A program made the position numbers and the translations under genes. From NCBI GenBank assembly GCA_030427255.1, contig JAUHWY010000019.1:1-64000 (forward strand): a stretch of DNA of 64,000 nucleotides, read 5' to 3'. This DNA comes from Bacteroidia bacterium (GTDB lineage Bacteria > Bacteroidota > Bacteroidia > CAIKAF01). Position 1 is the stretch's first letter. Each line of letters starts with the position of its first letter. The notes below the pieces were generated by a model, which had not been told where the DNA came from, ran no database searches, and worked only from the letters and a program-made list of their open reading frames with translations. This document shows, piece by piece, positions 8,857-17,810 of the stretch.

Positions 8857-8886
8857 AAAAAAAGCCGCCCCCAAGGGAGCGGCTTT
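8857..8886 (-). terminator. Intrinsic terminator of the Omp28-like gene
   Basis: On the minus strand AAAGCCGC and GCGGCTTT form an 8-bp stem followed by a run of T, 18 bp past the stop codon of the gene ending at 8904. Confidence 0.85.
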
Positions 8887-8903
8887 CATTATTACTTGAT
8901 GTT

Positions 8904-10823
8904 TTAGTGCTGAACCATCAAACGGGTGCCGATTTGCATTTCTCCGGCAATTAAGCGTACCTGATACATGCCATTGGCCAAATCCTGAACAGGAATTTGC
9001 ACGTCTTGTACACCTGCAAAAGTTTGACTTGCTTGGCTGTAAACCACTGCGCCTAGCATGTTCACCACTTCCAAACGAGCCTCGAAAGGTGCATCTGCAC
9101 TTACACGAAGGGTGGCTTGATTGGTGGCTGGATTCGGGAAAATTTGCAAGCCTTGCTCAAGACCGTATACCTCTTCAAAGCTTGCGGTAGCCTTTTCTCC
9201 AAGGAAAATGTTGTCCAGATACAACATATCTCCAAAATCAGAAGTCCCTTTAAAGCGAAGCAATACATCGCTCAATCCGCTAATAGCAGGAATGTCGGCA
9301 CGTTCGTTTCTCCATTGGGTGGCTGTAGGTACAAACGACTGGTTGCTACTGCCAAGTGGAGGAGCTGTAGATAAAGCTGTGCCGGCTTTGTTGTATACTG
9401 AGTTCCATGTAGAGCCGCAATCGGTGGAGTAATGTACTTCCAGACGATCTTGCTCAGGAGTTGCGGCAGTGTAATAGGTATAAGCTACATCAAAAACGAG
9501 TTCTGCGTTGGTTACTCCACTCAAATCAAAGCGCTTAGAGTACAAATAAGCGATGGTACCGGAGCTCATATTCCAAAAACGGCAACGGATACTGCGGCTG
9601 GAGTTGTTGGCACCTGCTCCATTTACCCAGCCCCATCCAATAGGAGCGCCCAAATTGTCAATAATATAATTTGCAGGGAAAGAGTTGGCTTCGAACCCTT
9701 CGGGTTGTAGAGCCACAGTAGGTGCTCCTGAAATACTGAAATTGGTACTTGAGGTTCCAACGGCTGAGGTGCTGCCTGAGTTGTTGATGTTGGCCAACCA
9801 AACGTTTAAGCTATGGTTTCCACCACTTACACCGGAAATGGCAGGAATATTTACGTTGTCGGTAGCTCCTGTAGCTAAGTTACCGGTCCATGGGAAACTC
9901 ATAGGAGTGCCATTATCGACTTGGTAATAAATATCGGCAGAAGTCATGGCGTTATTGCCCACATTTTCGATGGTGGCGGTAGCGTTGTTCAAATCGCCTT
10001 GGCAATCGAGGCCACTTAGGCCAGAATTCACGGTATTTACCTTTCCATAGTTGCCCACGGGTAGAGGCTCAGAGATGCCGGCTTGGTATACTTCTTTGGT
10101 ATTGTTGTTTTGAACAAAAACCACAATAGCAACCTCGGTCATATCATATATATAGGAAGGTACAGCCACGTCAAAATTCCAGCTCTGATTTTGAGTGTTG
10201 GTCCAGGCAGAGCCAATGGTGGTTCCGTTGCCATCCGGGTACATTTTGCGCATTACGCTTTTAAAGCTGGTTTCACCATTGGACCCTGGAGGGTTGGTAA
10301 AGCTAATGTCTTTTTCTACCAACAATACATGCAATTTCATGGTTTGGTTACCAATGTCCAAGGCTTGAGAGGCCGTTAAATCAACGGTAATGAAAGCACT
10401 ATCTAGTCCGGCAGACAAGGTGTGGCTCACCTGCAAATCAAAAGGTGAATCTACCGAATAGCGGTTGTCTATGGTGGTTTGATTTAGATTGGAAAGAGCA
10501 CCGGAGTATGAGCTTCCGGTAAATGCACTCCCATCTAAGCATCCCCAGGGCACCCCATTTACCCCATAATAACTTACCCTCGTAGAGGCATCGGTTGGGT
10601 TTTGAGCGTTCATTGGGTCTGTTCCCGGCCAGTTGGTCTGATACTTAACCTTTACCACCTTAGTGGTGTTGTTTCCTAACAAGGTATTATAGCCGGGATT
10701 TTGTGCGGCACATGGGCCACAACTTGCATTGGAGAAGGCTTCGGAAAGAACGAGCCTTTGGCTTTGGCCATGCACCATACCTGCGAAGGCTAGAGCAATT
10801 CCTGTAATGTAGACAGATTTCAT
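8904..10823 (-). CDS. Omp28-like secreted protein with choice-of-anchor-J and T9SS sorting domains
   Basis: A 639-residue exported protein. After a signal peptide (ending GMVHGQ) comes an Omp28-related, thioredoxin-like domain with SNASCGPCAAQNPGY (CxxC), residues about 25-260. A CARDB/Ig-like stretch follows, then a jelly-roll resembling choice-of-anchor J (FEANSFPANYIIDN ... GDMLYLDNIFLGE), and a type-A T9SS domain (IFPNPATNQATLRV ... LANGMYQVRLIAG). An ATG two codons upstream (10829) is possible. The CxxC suggests thiol-disulfide binding, but function is not established. Its own terminator sits at 8857-8886. Confidence 0.87.
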   Translation of the reverse strand: MKSVYITGIALAFAGMVHGQSQRLVLSEAFSNASCGPCAAQNPGYNTLLGNNTTKVVKVKYQTNWPGTDPMNAQNPTDASTRVSYYGVNGVPWGCLDGSAFTGSSYSGALSNLNQTTIDNRYSVDSPFDLQVSHTLSAGLDSAFITVDLTASQALDIGNQTMKLHVLLVEKDISFTNPPGSNGETSFKSVMRKMYPDGNGTTIGSAWTNTQNQSWNFDVAVPSYIYDMTEVAIVVFVQNNNTKEVYQAGISEPLPVGNYGKVNTVNSGLSGLDCQGDLNNATATIENVGNNAMTSADIYYQVDNGTPMSFPWTGNLATGATDNVNIPAISGVSGGNHSLNVWLANINNSGSTSAVGTSSTNFSISGAPTVALQPEGFEANSFPANYIIDNLGAPIGWGWVNGAGANNSSRSIRCRFWNMSSGTIAYLYSKRFDLSGVTNAELVFDVAYTYYTAATPEQDRLEVHYSTDCGSTWNSVYNKAGTALSTAPPLGSSNQSFVPTATQWRNERADIPAISGLSDVLLRFKGTSDFGDMLYLDNIFLGEKATASFEEVYGLEQGLQIFPNPATNQATLRVSADAPFEARLEVVNMLGAVVYSQASQTFAGVQDVQIPVQDLANGMYQVRLIAGEMQIGTRLMVQH

Positions 10824-10949
10824 GTACAAAGGGTTTAACTTTTTCTTAACCCAATTTTACAACAATTCGTTAAGAATCCCGCAAAATCTTACACAGAATT
10901 TCAAGTTAATTTAATTTCTTGCCCCTTTTACGGGATTCTTAGAGCCTCA

Positions 10950-10980
10950 TTTGTGCTGCTTTAAGATTGTCTTATCTTTG
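10950..10980 (+). promoter_or_regulatory. Predicted promoter of the DUF349 gene
   Basis: TTTG (10950-10953), a 19-nt spacer and TATCTTTG (10973-10980): a full match to the Bacteroidota consensus. The ATG at 11014 follows after a 33-nt leader, which decides against the upstream in-frame start at 10951. Confidence 0.75.
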
Positions 10981-11013
10981 ATACCCTTAATTTTCAACGG
11001 ACATACAGCACCG

Positions 11014-12996
11014 ATGACAGAAAACAAAGAGCAAAACCCTAGCAACTCTTCTCAAGCTGCTCCTGAGGCAGCCTCCATAAACCGTGCATTGGCACCTGAA
11101 GAAAATACAGACCAAGCTTCTGAAAATGAAGGTGATGCTGAGCCAAACGAGCCTGCCCAACCTTCGGAGTCAGTACCTCAGAACGAGAACACTTCCCCCG
11201 CTGAGACCGCTCAGGAAGAGGAAGTAGAAGCCGATGAGGAAGTAGTAGAGGAGGACGAAGAAGTAGATTTTCAAGATGCCCCCGGTGAAATTCTTTTTAG
11301 TTGGCTTAGAGAATCTATAGAAGAGGATAAGGTTTGGGAAAGGCGTCGGTCTATTCAGCAAGTACGTAATCGGGTAAACGAACTGTTCGATGAGGCCAAA
11401 AATGCCCAACTGCAAGAGTTCCTCAAGCAAGACGAGGTAACCGAAGAAGATTTTCAGTTTCAGCCCTCCGATTTGCTTAAAAAGCTAAGAGAGCTCACCA
11501 AAAAGTTTCTGGATAAACGCCAAGAACTGCGCAAAAACTTGGAAAAATCGCTTAATGCCAATTTGTTGGCTAAAAGGGATATCCTGGATGAGATGCGCAG
11601 AATCATGACCGACGAAACCGATATTCCAAAAGCTGCTCAGGCTTTTCGGGAGGCCATAAAGCGGTGGAGAGAAGTTGGACCAATCCCCAAACAAGCTGCC
11701 GACGAAATCTACAGCAGCTACCGGCACTTCAATCAGCAGTTCCACGAAATGCTTAAGGTCAATCGGGAACTACACGAAATGGACATTAAAAAGTCCCTTG
11801 AAACCCGAGAAGGCCTCATTAAACAAGCCGAGGAATTGCTTCAAGTAGAATCCATTCGCCGCAGCTTAGAACTGCTCATCCCCATTCGTAAGGAATGGAG
11901 AGAAGCCGGCTATTTACCCGATGATTTAGACCAACAGCTCTTTGAACGCTTCAAAGCAGCTTGCGATGCACTATACGCGCGACGCGATGCGCACCGAAAA
12001 GAACAGGACCAAAAGCGTCAAGCCAATTTGGAAACCAAAACTCAACTTTGTGCCGAAGCAGAAGCCTTGGCCGAAGGCAGTTACGATTCCATGAAGGATT
12101 GGAAAGCCGAAGAGCCACGCATGCTCGACATCGAAAACCGCTGGAGAAGCACCGGACCTGTACCCAAGGCTCAATCCGATGAGGTTTGGGACCGCTTCCG
12201 AAAGGCTAAAAGGCAGTTTCATAAGCACCGCTACGAGCTTATGAAGGAGAAATCCAACGAGCTTAGCGAGAATCTTAAGCAAAAAATGGCTTTAATTGAA
12301 CAAGCCGAAGCCTTAAAAGACAGTACCGATTGGAAAGAAACCACAGCCAAACTCATTAAGCTTCAAAAGGAGTGGAAAGCCACTGGCCCTGTGCAACGCA
12401 AAAAGTCAGATGCCGTTTGGGAGCGTTTCAGAGCTGCTTGCGACCATTTTTTCCAAGCAAAAGATGCGTGGTTTGGTGGTAAAGACGACCGCGAAAAAGA
12501 AAACTTAGAAGCCAAGCAAGCGCTTATTGAACAACTGAAATCTCAAGAAAAACCCGAATCGGAAGAGGCAGGAAAGCAAGTTTTGCAAGATTTGCAAAAA
12601 GCTTGGGACGAAATCGGTTTTGTGCCGGCAAAAAAGAAGCGCGAAATAGAACAAGATTGGGACACCGCCCGAAAAGAATTCTTAGCGGCTATGGGACTAG
12701 ATCCCGCCCAACTGCGCAAAGCCGAGTATGCCGATAAACTGGAACGCTTGTCTGCAGGTGAGAATCCCGAACGTGCCCTCAAAGAGGAGCGCTCCTTCTT
12801 GGGTAATCGGGTGCGCAAACTCGAAGAAGAGCTGGCGCAAGTAGAAAACAACTTGGGCTTCTTCAATATTTCCAAAGGAAACGAAGGGCTTCAAAAGCAA
12901 TTCGACAAGAAAATTGAGCGCCTAAAACGCGAAATTTCCATCTGGCAAGACCGCCGCTTGCAGTTGAAGCACTTTATGAAGCAAAAAGGCCTATAA
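11014..12996 (+). CDS. DUF349-repeat coiled-coil protein
   Basis: A 660-residue highly charged, helical, cytosolic protein of unknown function. The first ~90 residues are Glu/Asp/Pro-rich and probably disordered (EEEVEADEEVVEEDEEVDF). The rest is a series of DUF349 repeats of about 70 residues, each with a W-x-x-x-G-x-[VI]P and a W-x-x-F/R-x-A-x-x-x-F/Y-like core (WREVGPIPKQAADE, WRSTGPVPKAQSDEVWDRFR, WKATGPVQRKKSDAVWERFR, WDEIGFVPAKKK). The C-terminal ~70 residues form a Leu/Glu/Lys-rich coiled coil. DUF349 proteins have been linked to DNA damage and stress phenotypes in other bacteria, but no activity is visible here. It stands alone after a strong promoter. Confidence 0.88.
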   Translation: MTENKEQNPSNSSQAAPEAASINRALAPEENTDQASENEGDAEPNEPAQPSESVPQNENTSPAETAQEEEVEADEEVVEEDEEVDFQDAPGEILFSWLRESIEEDKVWERRRSIQQVRNRVNELFDEAKNAQLQEFLKQDEVTEEDFQFQPSDLLKKLRELTKKFLDKRQELRKNLEKSLNANLLAKRDILDEMRRIMTDETDIPKAAQAFREAIKRWREVGPIPKQAADEIYSSYRHFNQQFHEMLKVNRELHEMDIKKSLETREGLIKQAEELLQVESIRRSLELLIPIRKEWREAGYLPDDLDQQLFERFKAACDALYARRDAHRKEQDQKRQANLETKTQLCAEAEALAEGSYDSMKDWKAEEPRMLDIENRWRSTGPVPKAQSDEVWDRFRKAKRQFHKHRYELMKEKSNELSENLKQKMALIEQAEALKDSTDWKETTAKLIKLQKEWKATGPVQRKKSDAVWERFRAACDHFFQAKDAWFGGKDDREKENLEAKQALIEQLKSQEKPESEEAGKQVLQDLQKAWDEIGFVPAKKKREIEQDWDTARKEFLAAMGLDPAQLRKAEYADKLERLSAGENPERALKEERSFLGNRVRKLEEELAQVENNLGFFNISKGNEGLQKQFDKKIERLKREISIWQDRRLQLKHFMKQKGL

Positions 12997-13007
12997 TATA
13001 GACGCAC

Positions 13008-13511
13008 CAATGGTGAATGATGAGTGGTGAATGATGAATGGTGAATGGTGAATGATGAGTGGTGAATGATGAGTGGTGAGTAAAGACGCAACATCTTGCG
13101 TCTCTCGCGTCTCCAACCCCAGTAAAGACGGGATACCTCCCGTCTCTCAGTAAAGACGGGATGCCTCCCGTCTCTCAATGATGAATGACCTTTGCGTGCG
13201 CTCTTCCGCACTGAAGTTAACAGGGTTAAAACCCTGTTCTTTGCGGCTTGGCGCCTTTGCGTGCCACCTTTTCCGCGCTAATGATGAATGATGAATGGTG
13301 AGTAAAGACGCAACATCTTGCGTCTCTCGCGTCTCTCGCGTCTCCAACCCCAGTAAAGACGGGATGCCTTCCGTCTCTCAGTAAAGATGGAGGACTCTCC
13401 GTCTCTCCATGATGAATGGCCTTTGCCTGCGCTTTTCCGCGCTGAAGTTAACAGGGTAAAACCCTGTTCTTTGTGGCTTGGCGCCTTTGCGTGCCACCTT
13501 TTCCGCGCTAA
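13008..13511. repeat. Tandem 222-bp duplication of hairpin and ATGATGAATGGTG repeats
   Basis: This fills the 580-bp gap before the zinc-ribbon gene. It opens with degenerate ATGAGTGGTGA/ATGATGAATGG satellite units (13008-13080), then two copies of a roughly 215-bp block beginning at 13076 and 13298. Each block has AGTAAAGAC hairpins (AGACGCAA-GATG-TTGCGTCT, AGACGGGA-like stems), an AACAGGGTT-AA-AACCCTGTT palindrome, and a TTGGCGCCTTTGCGTGCC segment. The second copy differs by scattered substitutions, including stem changes that keep pairing. No gene is seen. Confidence 0.85.
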
Positions 13512-13576
13512 TTCCCTTTATGTTACAGGAGGACCGAGTTGTAGCCAGAAATGGAGGAAACCATGTCCTCTGCTTT

Positions 13577-14266
13577 TCAAACCTTTTTTTGGTCAAGGCT
13601 TGTGGTTAATTCAATCAACTGGTTTGGGCTTACTTTTCGAAAGGCATATTGATAGCCTTCGTAAACCGCAATTCCGTAAAACAGAATATCTACGTAAGAA
13701 AAGCTATCGACCAGCAATTCGATTATAAAGGTGGCCCCAAAGCTGCTGGAGGCTTCCCACAAACTTATACCCAATTCACTACTCAAGAATCCAAGGATAC
13801 TTAAATAATTTCCAAGCGCAACGCTTAAAATAGAGATTCCTCCCCCCAATAGGCCAAATGTTTTATCGACTCCTTTACCAAAAAACCGCACCGTAATGCC
13901 CACAGCAGCACCTACTCCAATAGCCATGAAGCCAATCTGAAAACCGGCAATTACAGTGATTATTCCCCAGAAAACTGCCGCCAAAAGACCGATAGATAGA
14001 CCTGCCATAGCTGCCTTGGGTAGATGCTGTTCCTGCCTTAGCTTTTCCCAGGCTTCTGCACTCAGACGGTGCTTTAAATCTATGGCTTTGCCGGAGGTTT
14101 CTTCATCCTCATCGTCCCTTATGGTGGTTTCATCCAAAGTGAAATCCGGGCATTCTTTTTCAAAAATGGGCTTTTGGTTGGTAAGCCCACATACCAAACC
14201 AAGCTCCGCAGTCATTTTTCGGTTTTGGCACCGATCGCAAAATAGTAAGCGTTCTTCTTGAGTCAT
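13577..14266 (-). CDS. Membrane protein with N-terminal zinc-ribbon-like motif (function unknown)
   Basis: A 229-residue protein not assignable to a characterised family. Residues 1-45 carry four cysteines spaced FCDRCQ...GLVCGLT...EKECPDF, a putative zinc-binding knuckle of a kind seen at the N-terminus of many Bacteroidota proteins. An acidic linker follows, then hydrophobic segments (AAMAGLSIGLLAAVFWGIITVIAG, FMAIGVGAAVGITVRFF, FGLLGGGISILSVALGNYLSIL and a region around VDILFYGIAVYEGY), giving about four membrane spans. It is oriented with the glycosyltransferase genes upstream but separated by 147 bp, so it is probably independent. Confidence 0.7.
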   Translation of the reverse strand: MTQEERLLFCDRCQNRKMTAELGLVCGLTNQKPIFEKECPDFTLDETTIRDDEDEETSGKAIDLKHRLSAEAWEKLRQEQHLPKAAMAGLSIGLLAAVFWGIITVIAGFQIGFMAIGVGAAVGITVRFFGKGVDKTFGLLGGGISILSVALGNYLSILGFLSSELGISLWEASSSFGATFIIELLVDSFSYVDILFYGIAVYEGYQYAFRKVSPNQLIELTTSLDQKKV

Positions 14267-14413
14267 GGAGGTTGGGCTTGGAAAAATAAGTGCTACAATA
14301 CTAAGGGTTAAGCATCTAGACCTTTAAGGGATATGGGTATACCTCAAATATAGTAAATAAAACGGTAAAGTACAGCCTTTTGATACCTAAGGTGCTGTGT
14401 TCTCCGGGGTTTT

Positions 14414-15373
14414 CTAGTTTCCGGTAAAGTTTTCTTTCGCTTCGGGCAAATGCGCCGATTGAACCACATACAGCGGTCTGCCTTGCAAATTGCGGTGCAT
14501 TCTACTCAGGTATTGACCAATAACGCCAATGGCCAACAATTGCACGCCACCCAAAAAAGTTAGAGTTATCATAAGGGATGTCCAACCTGTAATGGTGCGC
14601 TCCCAAATAAAGTGAGCCAACAGCGCATAAAGAATTAAGCCTCCCGAAATGGCCGAAATGCTTAACCCGAGCCTGCTAACCCAAAGCAAAGGCTTGTCCG
14701 AAAATCCGGTAATGCCATCTAAGGCAAAGCGGAGCATTTTCTTCAGTGGATAGTGGCTCTTGCCATGTATTCTGGAATCGCGGTCAAACAATACTTCTGC
14801 AGAACGGAATCCCATCCAGGCGATTTGGCCGCGTAGGAATTTGCTTTGTTCCGGCATTTCTTTCAAATACGCAACCACTTTTTGGTCAATCAATCGAAAA
14901 TCTCCGGTATCAAGAGGAATGTCTATCTCTGTAAGTTTTTTTAGCAACCGGTAAAAAAGTTTGGCGGTGGCTTTTTTAAACCAAGATTCTCCCTCTCGGC
15001 TTCTTCTCCGGGCATATACCACCTCATGTCCCTCCTTATATTTGGCATACAATTCAGGAATCAGTTCCGGAGGATCCTGAAGGTCACCATCCATAATAAC
15101 TACCGCTTTTCCTCGTGCATTTTCCAAACCGGCCATTACGGCAATCTGGTGTCCGAAATTTCTGCTGAACAGTAGGAAAAAGGTATTAGGGTCTTTGGCT
15201 GCCAATTGCCGCAAAACAGAAGCGGAGCCATCCTTACTGCCGTCGTTCACAAACCACAATTCATAGCTGAGGCCCATGGCCTTTAGCGTGGCACTCAAGC
15301 GTTCGTGAAGCTTGGGAAGGTTAAGCTCTTCTTCATAAATCGGGACAACCACGGATAGGTCAGGATGGCTCAT
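14414..15373 (-). CDS. GT2 family polyprenyl-phosphate sugar transferase (GtrB/DPM1-like)
   Basis: A 319-residue enzyme that likely transfers a sugar from a nucleotide donor to undecaprenyl phosphate on the inner face of the membrane. The N-terminal GT-A domain has LSVVVPIYEEELNLP, FVNDGSKDGSASVL and VIMDGDLQDPPELIP (DxD-type metal site); two C-terminal transmembrane helices (LGLSISAISGGLILYALLAHF and a second near residue 265) match the GtrB topology. Its start overlaps the preceding gene by 4 nt (ATGA), so it is translationally coupled to an ArnT-like transferase that could use the lipid-linked sugar. Confidence 0.9.
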   Translation of the reverse strand: MSHPDLSVVVPIYEEELNLPKLHERLSATLKAMGLSYELWFVNDGSKDGSASVLRQLAAKDPNTFFLLFSRNFGHQIAVMAGLENARGKAVVIMDGDLQDPPELIPELYAKYKEGHEVVYARRRSREGESWFKKATAKLFYRLLKKLTEIDIPLDTGDFRLIDQKVVAYLKEMPEQSKFLRGQIAWMGFRSAEVLFDRDSRIHGKSHYPLKKMLRFALDGITGFSDKPLLWVSRLGLSISAISGGLILYALLAHFIWERTITGWTSLMITLTFLGGVQLLAIGVIGQYLSRMHRNLQGRPLYVVQSAHLPEAKENFTGN

Positions 15374-16848
15374 GGCTTTATGGGTTTAAGGATTAATAGC
15401 TCCCAAACGCCTTTGGTCAAGGGCCTGCTTTGGGTATGAAACTGTTGATTCAGGCTTTGATACAACTTGGCTTGGCCTACCCAAACCAACATGCCCGGCT
15501 TTACTTCTGAGGCACGGCAAAAGTCAACCCTTTGTCCTTCCCATTGTGCTCTTTGGATGTAGGGCAACAGGTGGGCTGCATATCCGTCCCATACAATTCG
15601 GACATCCTGAATGGGTTTGCCCTGCTTCCATTGCTGTTTTAAATAGTAACTCAGCGGATAAAAGTCGGCGTAAAGCGGTAATTCTTTTGGAAAGTATTGC
15701 TTGGCGGCTATTTTGCTGTAAGGGCCTATGAGCAATAAAAAAATTACGCAGCCCCCAATAACTTCTCTTGGGTATTTAAGGCCGGTTTTTTTTATCTCGG
15801 AGATGCGCCTTGCAAACCAATCTATGGAAAGCCCAAATACCAAAGCCAACATCGGGTAGACAGGCATATCGTAGGAAGGAATTTTGGTTCCTGCAGTGCT
15901 TATGATTAAAAAAATACAAAGCAACTGCCATGCAGCCAGGCAAGCCAACTGCCTCCGTTTTTTGGATTTGGCGCTTAAGGCAATGGCCATAGCCGGTAAA
16001 ACCAACCAATACCAATAGGCCCAGCGTCCATTAAACCATTGCTCCAAATAGTATCCGAAACCTCCGGTGTGGCCTTCCAGAGACTCTCCGTAGCGACCGC
16101 CGATTTCGTTATAAAACATGGCTTCCAAATAGCCGGGCATGCTTAGTCCGGCTATCAGGTAATAGAGCAAAGGAATACCCGGGAAAAGCAGTAGGGCTTT
16201 ATAGAATGCCGAACTGCTCAGTAGCACCTTAATTTTTTTGTGTTGCCAAAGAAACAGAAACAGTCCGGGCCCTGCAAAGAGGGCCACCACTCCTTTGGTC
16301 ATAGCAGCTAAACCAAAAAACAAAAAGCCCAACAGTAAGTAACGTGCCTTAGACTTTAGGTGCCAAAGAAACACCAGCAAAATTCCTCCGGTTAAAAAGA
16401 AGGTCAAGAGGGCATCAAAGTCGCCGGTACGGGTGCCGTGGTGCCCCACATAACCTTGAAAGGTAATGAGGCATATTCCGGAAATAAAACCAACCATAGG
16501 TCGATTTAGTGCACGAATAGAAAACCAAAGCAATAAAAATACGGTGCCTAAACCGGCTAGGGCGGAGGGCAAACGAACGGCCAATTCGCCCGGACCAAAT
16601 ACATGCATAAAGCCGGTCTGAAGCCATATGAGCAAGGGTGGCTTGGTGTTCCAAAAATCCGGTGCTCCCTGAAACCATAGGGTAAGGCTGAACCCATTTT
16701 GGTACATTTCCATGGCATTCATGGTATTCCTAGACTCATCCCAAAGCCGGATGGGCCAATATTCCAAATGCCCGAAAAGCGGCCAATAACTGACAAGGGC
16801 TAGGATGATTCCCAATCCCAAAATCGATAGATTTTGAGTTCTATTCAT
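15370..16848 (-). CDS. ArnT/PMT-like (GT39/GT83-type) membrane glycosyltransferase
   Basis: A 492-residue integral membrane protein with about 10-12 hydrophobic helices. Near the N-terminus it has YWPIRLWDESRNTMNAMEM, with the Asp-Glu pair in the first periplasmic loop that is catalytic in ArnT/PMT enzymes, and PDFWNTKPPLLIWLQ, the KPPL motif of the family. It probably moves a sugar from polyprenyl phosphate to lipid A or a surface glycan or protein. The GtrB-like gene overlaps its 3' end by 4 nt and could make the donor. The ATG at 16848 is preferred over an in-frame one at 16863 because a TATTTTTG element lies between. Confidence 0.86.
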   Translation of the reverse strand: MNRTQNLSILGLGIILALVSYWPLFGHLEYWPIRLWDESRNTMNAMEMYQNGFSLTLWFQGAPDFWNTKPPLLIWLQTGFMHVFGPGELAVRLPSALAGLGTVFLLLWFSIRALNRPMVGFISGICLITFQGYVGHHGTRTGDFDALLTFFLTGGILLVFLWHLKSKARYLLLGFLFFGLAAMTKGVVALFAGPGLFLFLWQHKKIKVLLSSSAFYKALLLFPGIPLLYYLIAGLSMPGYLEAMFYNEIGGRYGESLEGHTGGFGYYLEQWFNGRWAYWYWLVLPAMAIALSAKSKKRRQLACLAAWQLLCIFLIISTAGTKIPSYDMPVYPMLALVFGLSIDWFARRISEIKKTGLKYPREVIGGCVIFLLLIGPYSKIAAKQYFPKELPLYADFYPLSYYLKQQWKQGKPIQDVRIVWDGYAAHLLPYIQRAQWEGQRVDFCRASEVKPGMLVWVGQAKLYQSLNQQFHTQSRPLTKGVWELLILKPIKP

Positions 16849-16852
16849 CGCC

Positions 16853-16860
16853 CAAAAATA
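16853..16860 (-). promoter_or_regulatory. Predicted -7 element (TATTTTTG) 4 nt before the ArnT-like start
   Basis: Read on the minus strand, TATTTTTG is followed by GGCG and the ATG at 16848. The spacing equals that of other leaderless-type promoters in the window. Confidence 0.45.
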
Positions 16861-16942
16861 CACATTAAGTAGGTGCTTTCACCTCTTTTAATGCAGTTAA
16901 AGTGTTTTATTTGCCCCATACACCTCCCGGCTAAGAAAAGCT

Positions 16943-17806
16943 TCAAGGTTTCATCCACACCTTGCGGGGTGGAATGGCCAAAGGAATGCCCTCCTCATCG
17001 AAACGCAATTTTATTCTGCGGTTCATGTCCATTTCTAAATCCCAGGCTTTTATGGAGTTTTCTGCCCATAAATAGGTGCGGATTACGGCACCGTCCAAGG
17101 ACAAATAGCGCACAATGACTTCTACTTCCGGTGATCCTTCGGCCTTTTGGGTCTCTGTGCGCGGATCCAAATACAAAGGATGGCTCAAGGTTTCTTCCCG
17201 CAAAATGGACAAAGCCCGCTCCAAATTGGCTTCGAAAGGAACGGTAATGTGAAAAAAGCGCACCACCTTTTGGTCCGCAATGTCACGATTCACAATAACC
17301 TGTGTAGAAATAACAGAGTTTGGAATAATGACGCGTTTGTTTTCGAAGTTTTGAATGACGGTATGGCGTAAGGTAATGTCTTCTACCACACCCATATAGG
17401 CATCTTGCCTGTCCACCTCTATAATGTCTCCGATTCGAAATGGCTTAAACACCACAATCATAATGCCGTTCATAATATTGGAAAAGGCAGTTTGGCTGGC
17501 AAATCCTATGATTGCCGCTAAAATACCCGCTCCGGCAAATAGGGTAACCGCCAATTGCCTAAAGCTGGGAATGGCATAAATGATGTTCAAAAAGGCTATG
17601 ACCAAAATAAGGAAACTCACCCCATTTTTCAGAAAGTTGTAGGCGGTAGGGTCTACATTGATGCGCGCCGATTCTCGTTTGAAATAGCGGTTTAGGGCAA
17701 AACGCACCATTTTGTTGAGCACAAAGGCCCCAACTACAATAACGGCAATTTTAAGTGGGACTTCGTATTCCGTCCACCAAGCGATGGTTGTACCGCTTTC
17801 TTCCAT
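16943..17806 (-). CDS. MscS-type mechanosensitive channel
   Basis: A 287-residue small-conductance mechanosensitive ion channel of the inner membrane, relieving turgor at hypo-osmotic shock. Three hydrophobic segments occupy residues about 15-130; the pore helix region reads GAGILAAIIGFASQTAFSNIMNG, followed by the beta-domain signature PFRIGDIIEV. The cytoplasmic domain runs to the C-terminus with a length typical of the minimal MscS core. The start lies 4 bp after the stop of the glycine-rich protein on the same strand, so the two are probably cotranscribed. No specific regulation is seen. Confidence 0.93.
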   Translation of the reverse strand: MEESGTTIAWWTEYEVPLKIAVIVVGAFVLNKMVRFALNRYFKRESARINVDPTAYNFLKNGVSFLILVIAFLNIIYAIPSFRQLAVTLFAGAGILAAIIGFASQTAFSNIMNGIMIVVFKPFRIGDIIEVDRQDAYMGVVEDITLRHTVIQNFENKRVIIPNSVISTQVIVNRDIADQKVVRFFHITVPFEANLERALSILREETLSHPLYLDPRTETQKAEGSPEVEVIVRYLSLDGAVIRTYLWAENSIKAWDLEMDMNRRIKLRFDEEGIPLAIPPRKVWMKP

Positions 17807-17810
17807 AGGC

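Noticed and set aside
12997-13576. Origin or iteron-like cluster in the ATGATGAATGGTG satellite
   Set aside because: The units are degenerate, intermixed with hairpin repeats that recur elsewhere, and no replication gene is near.
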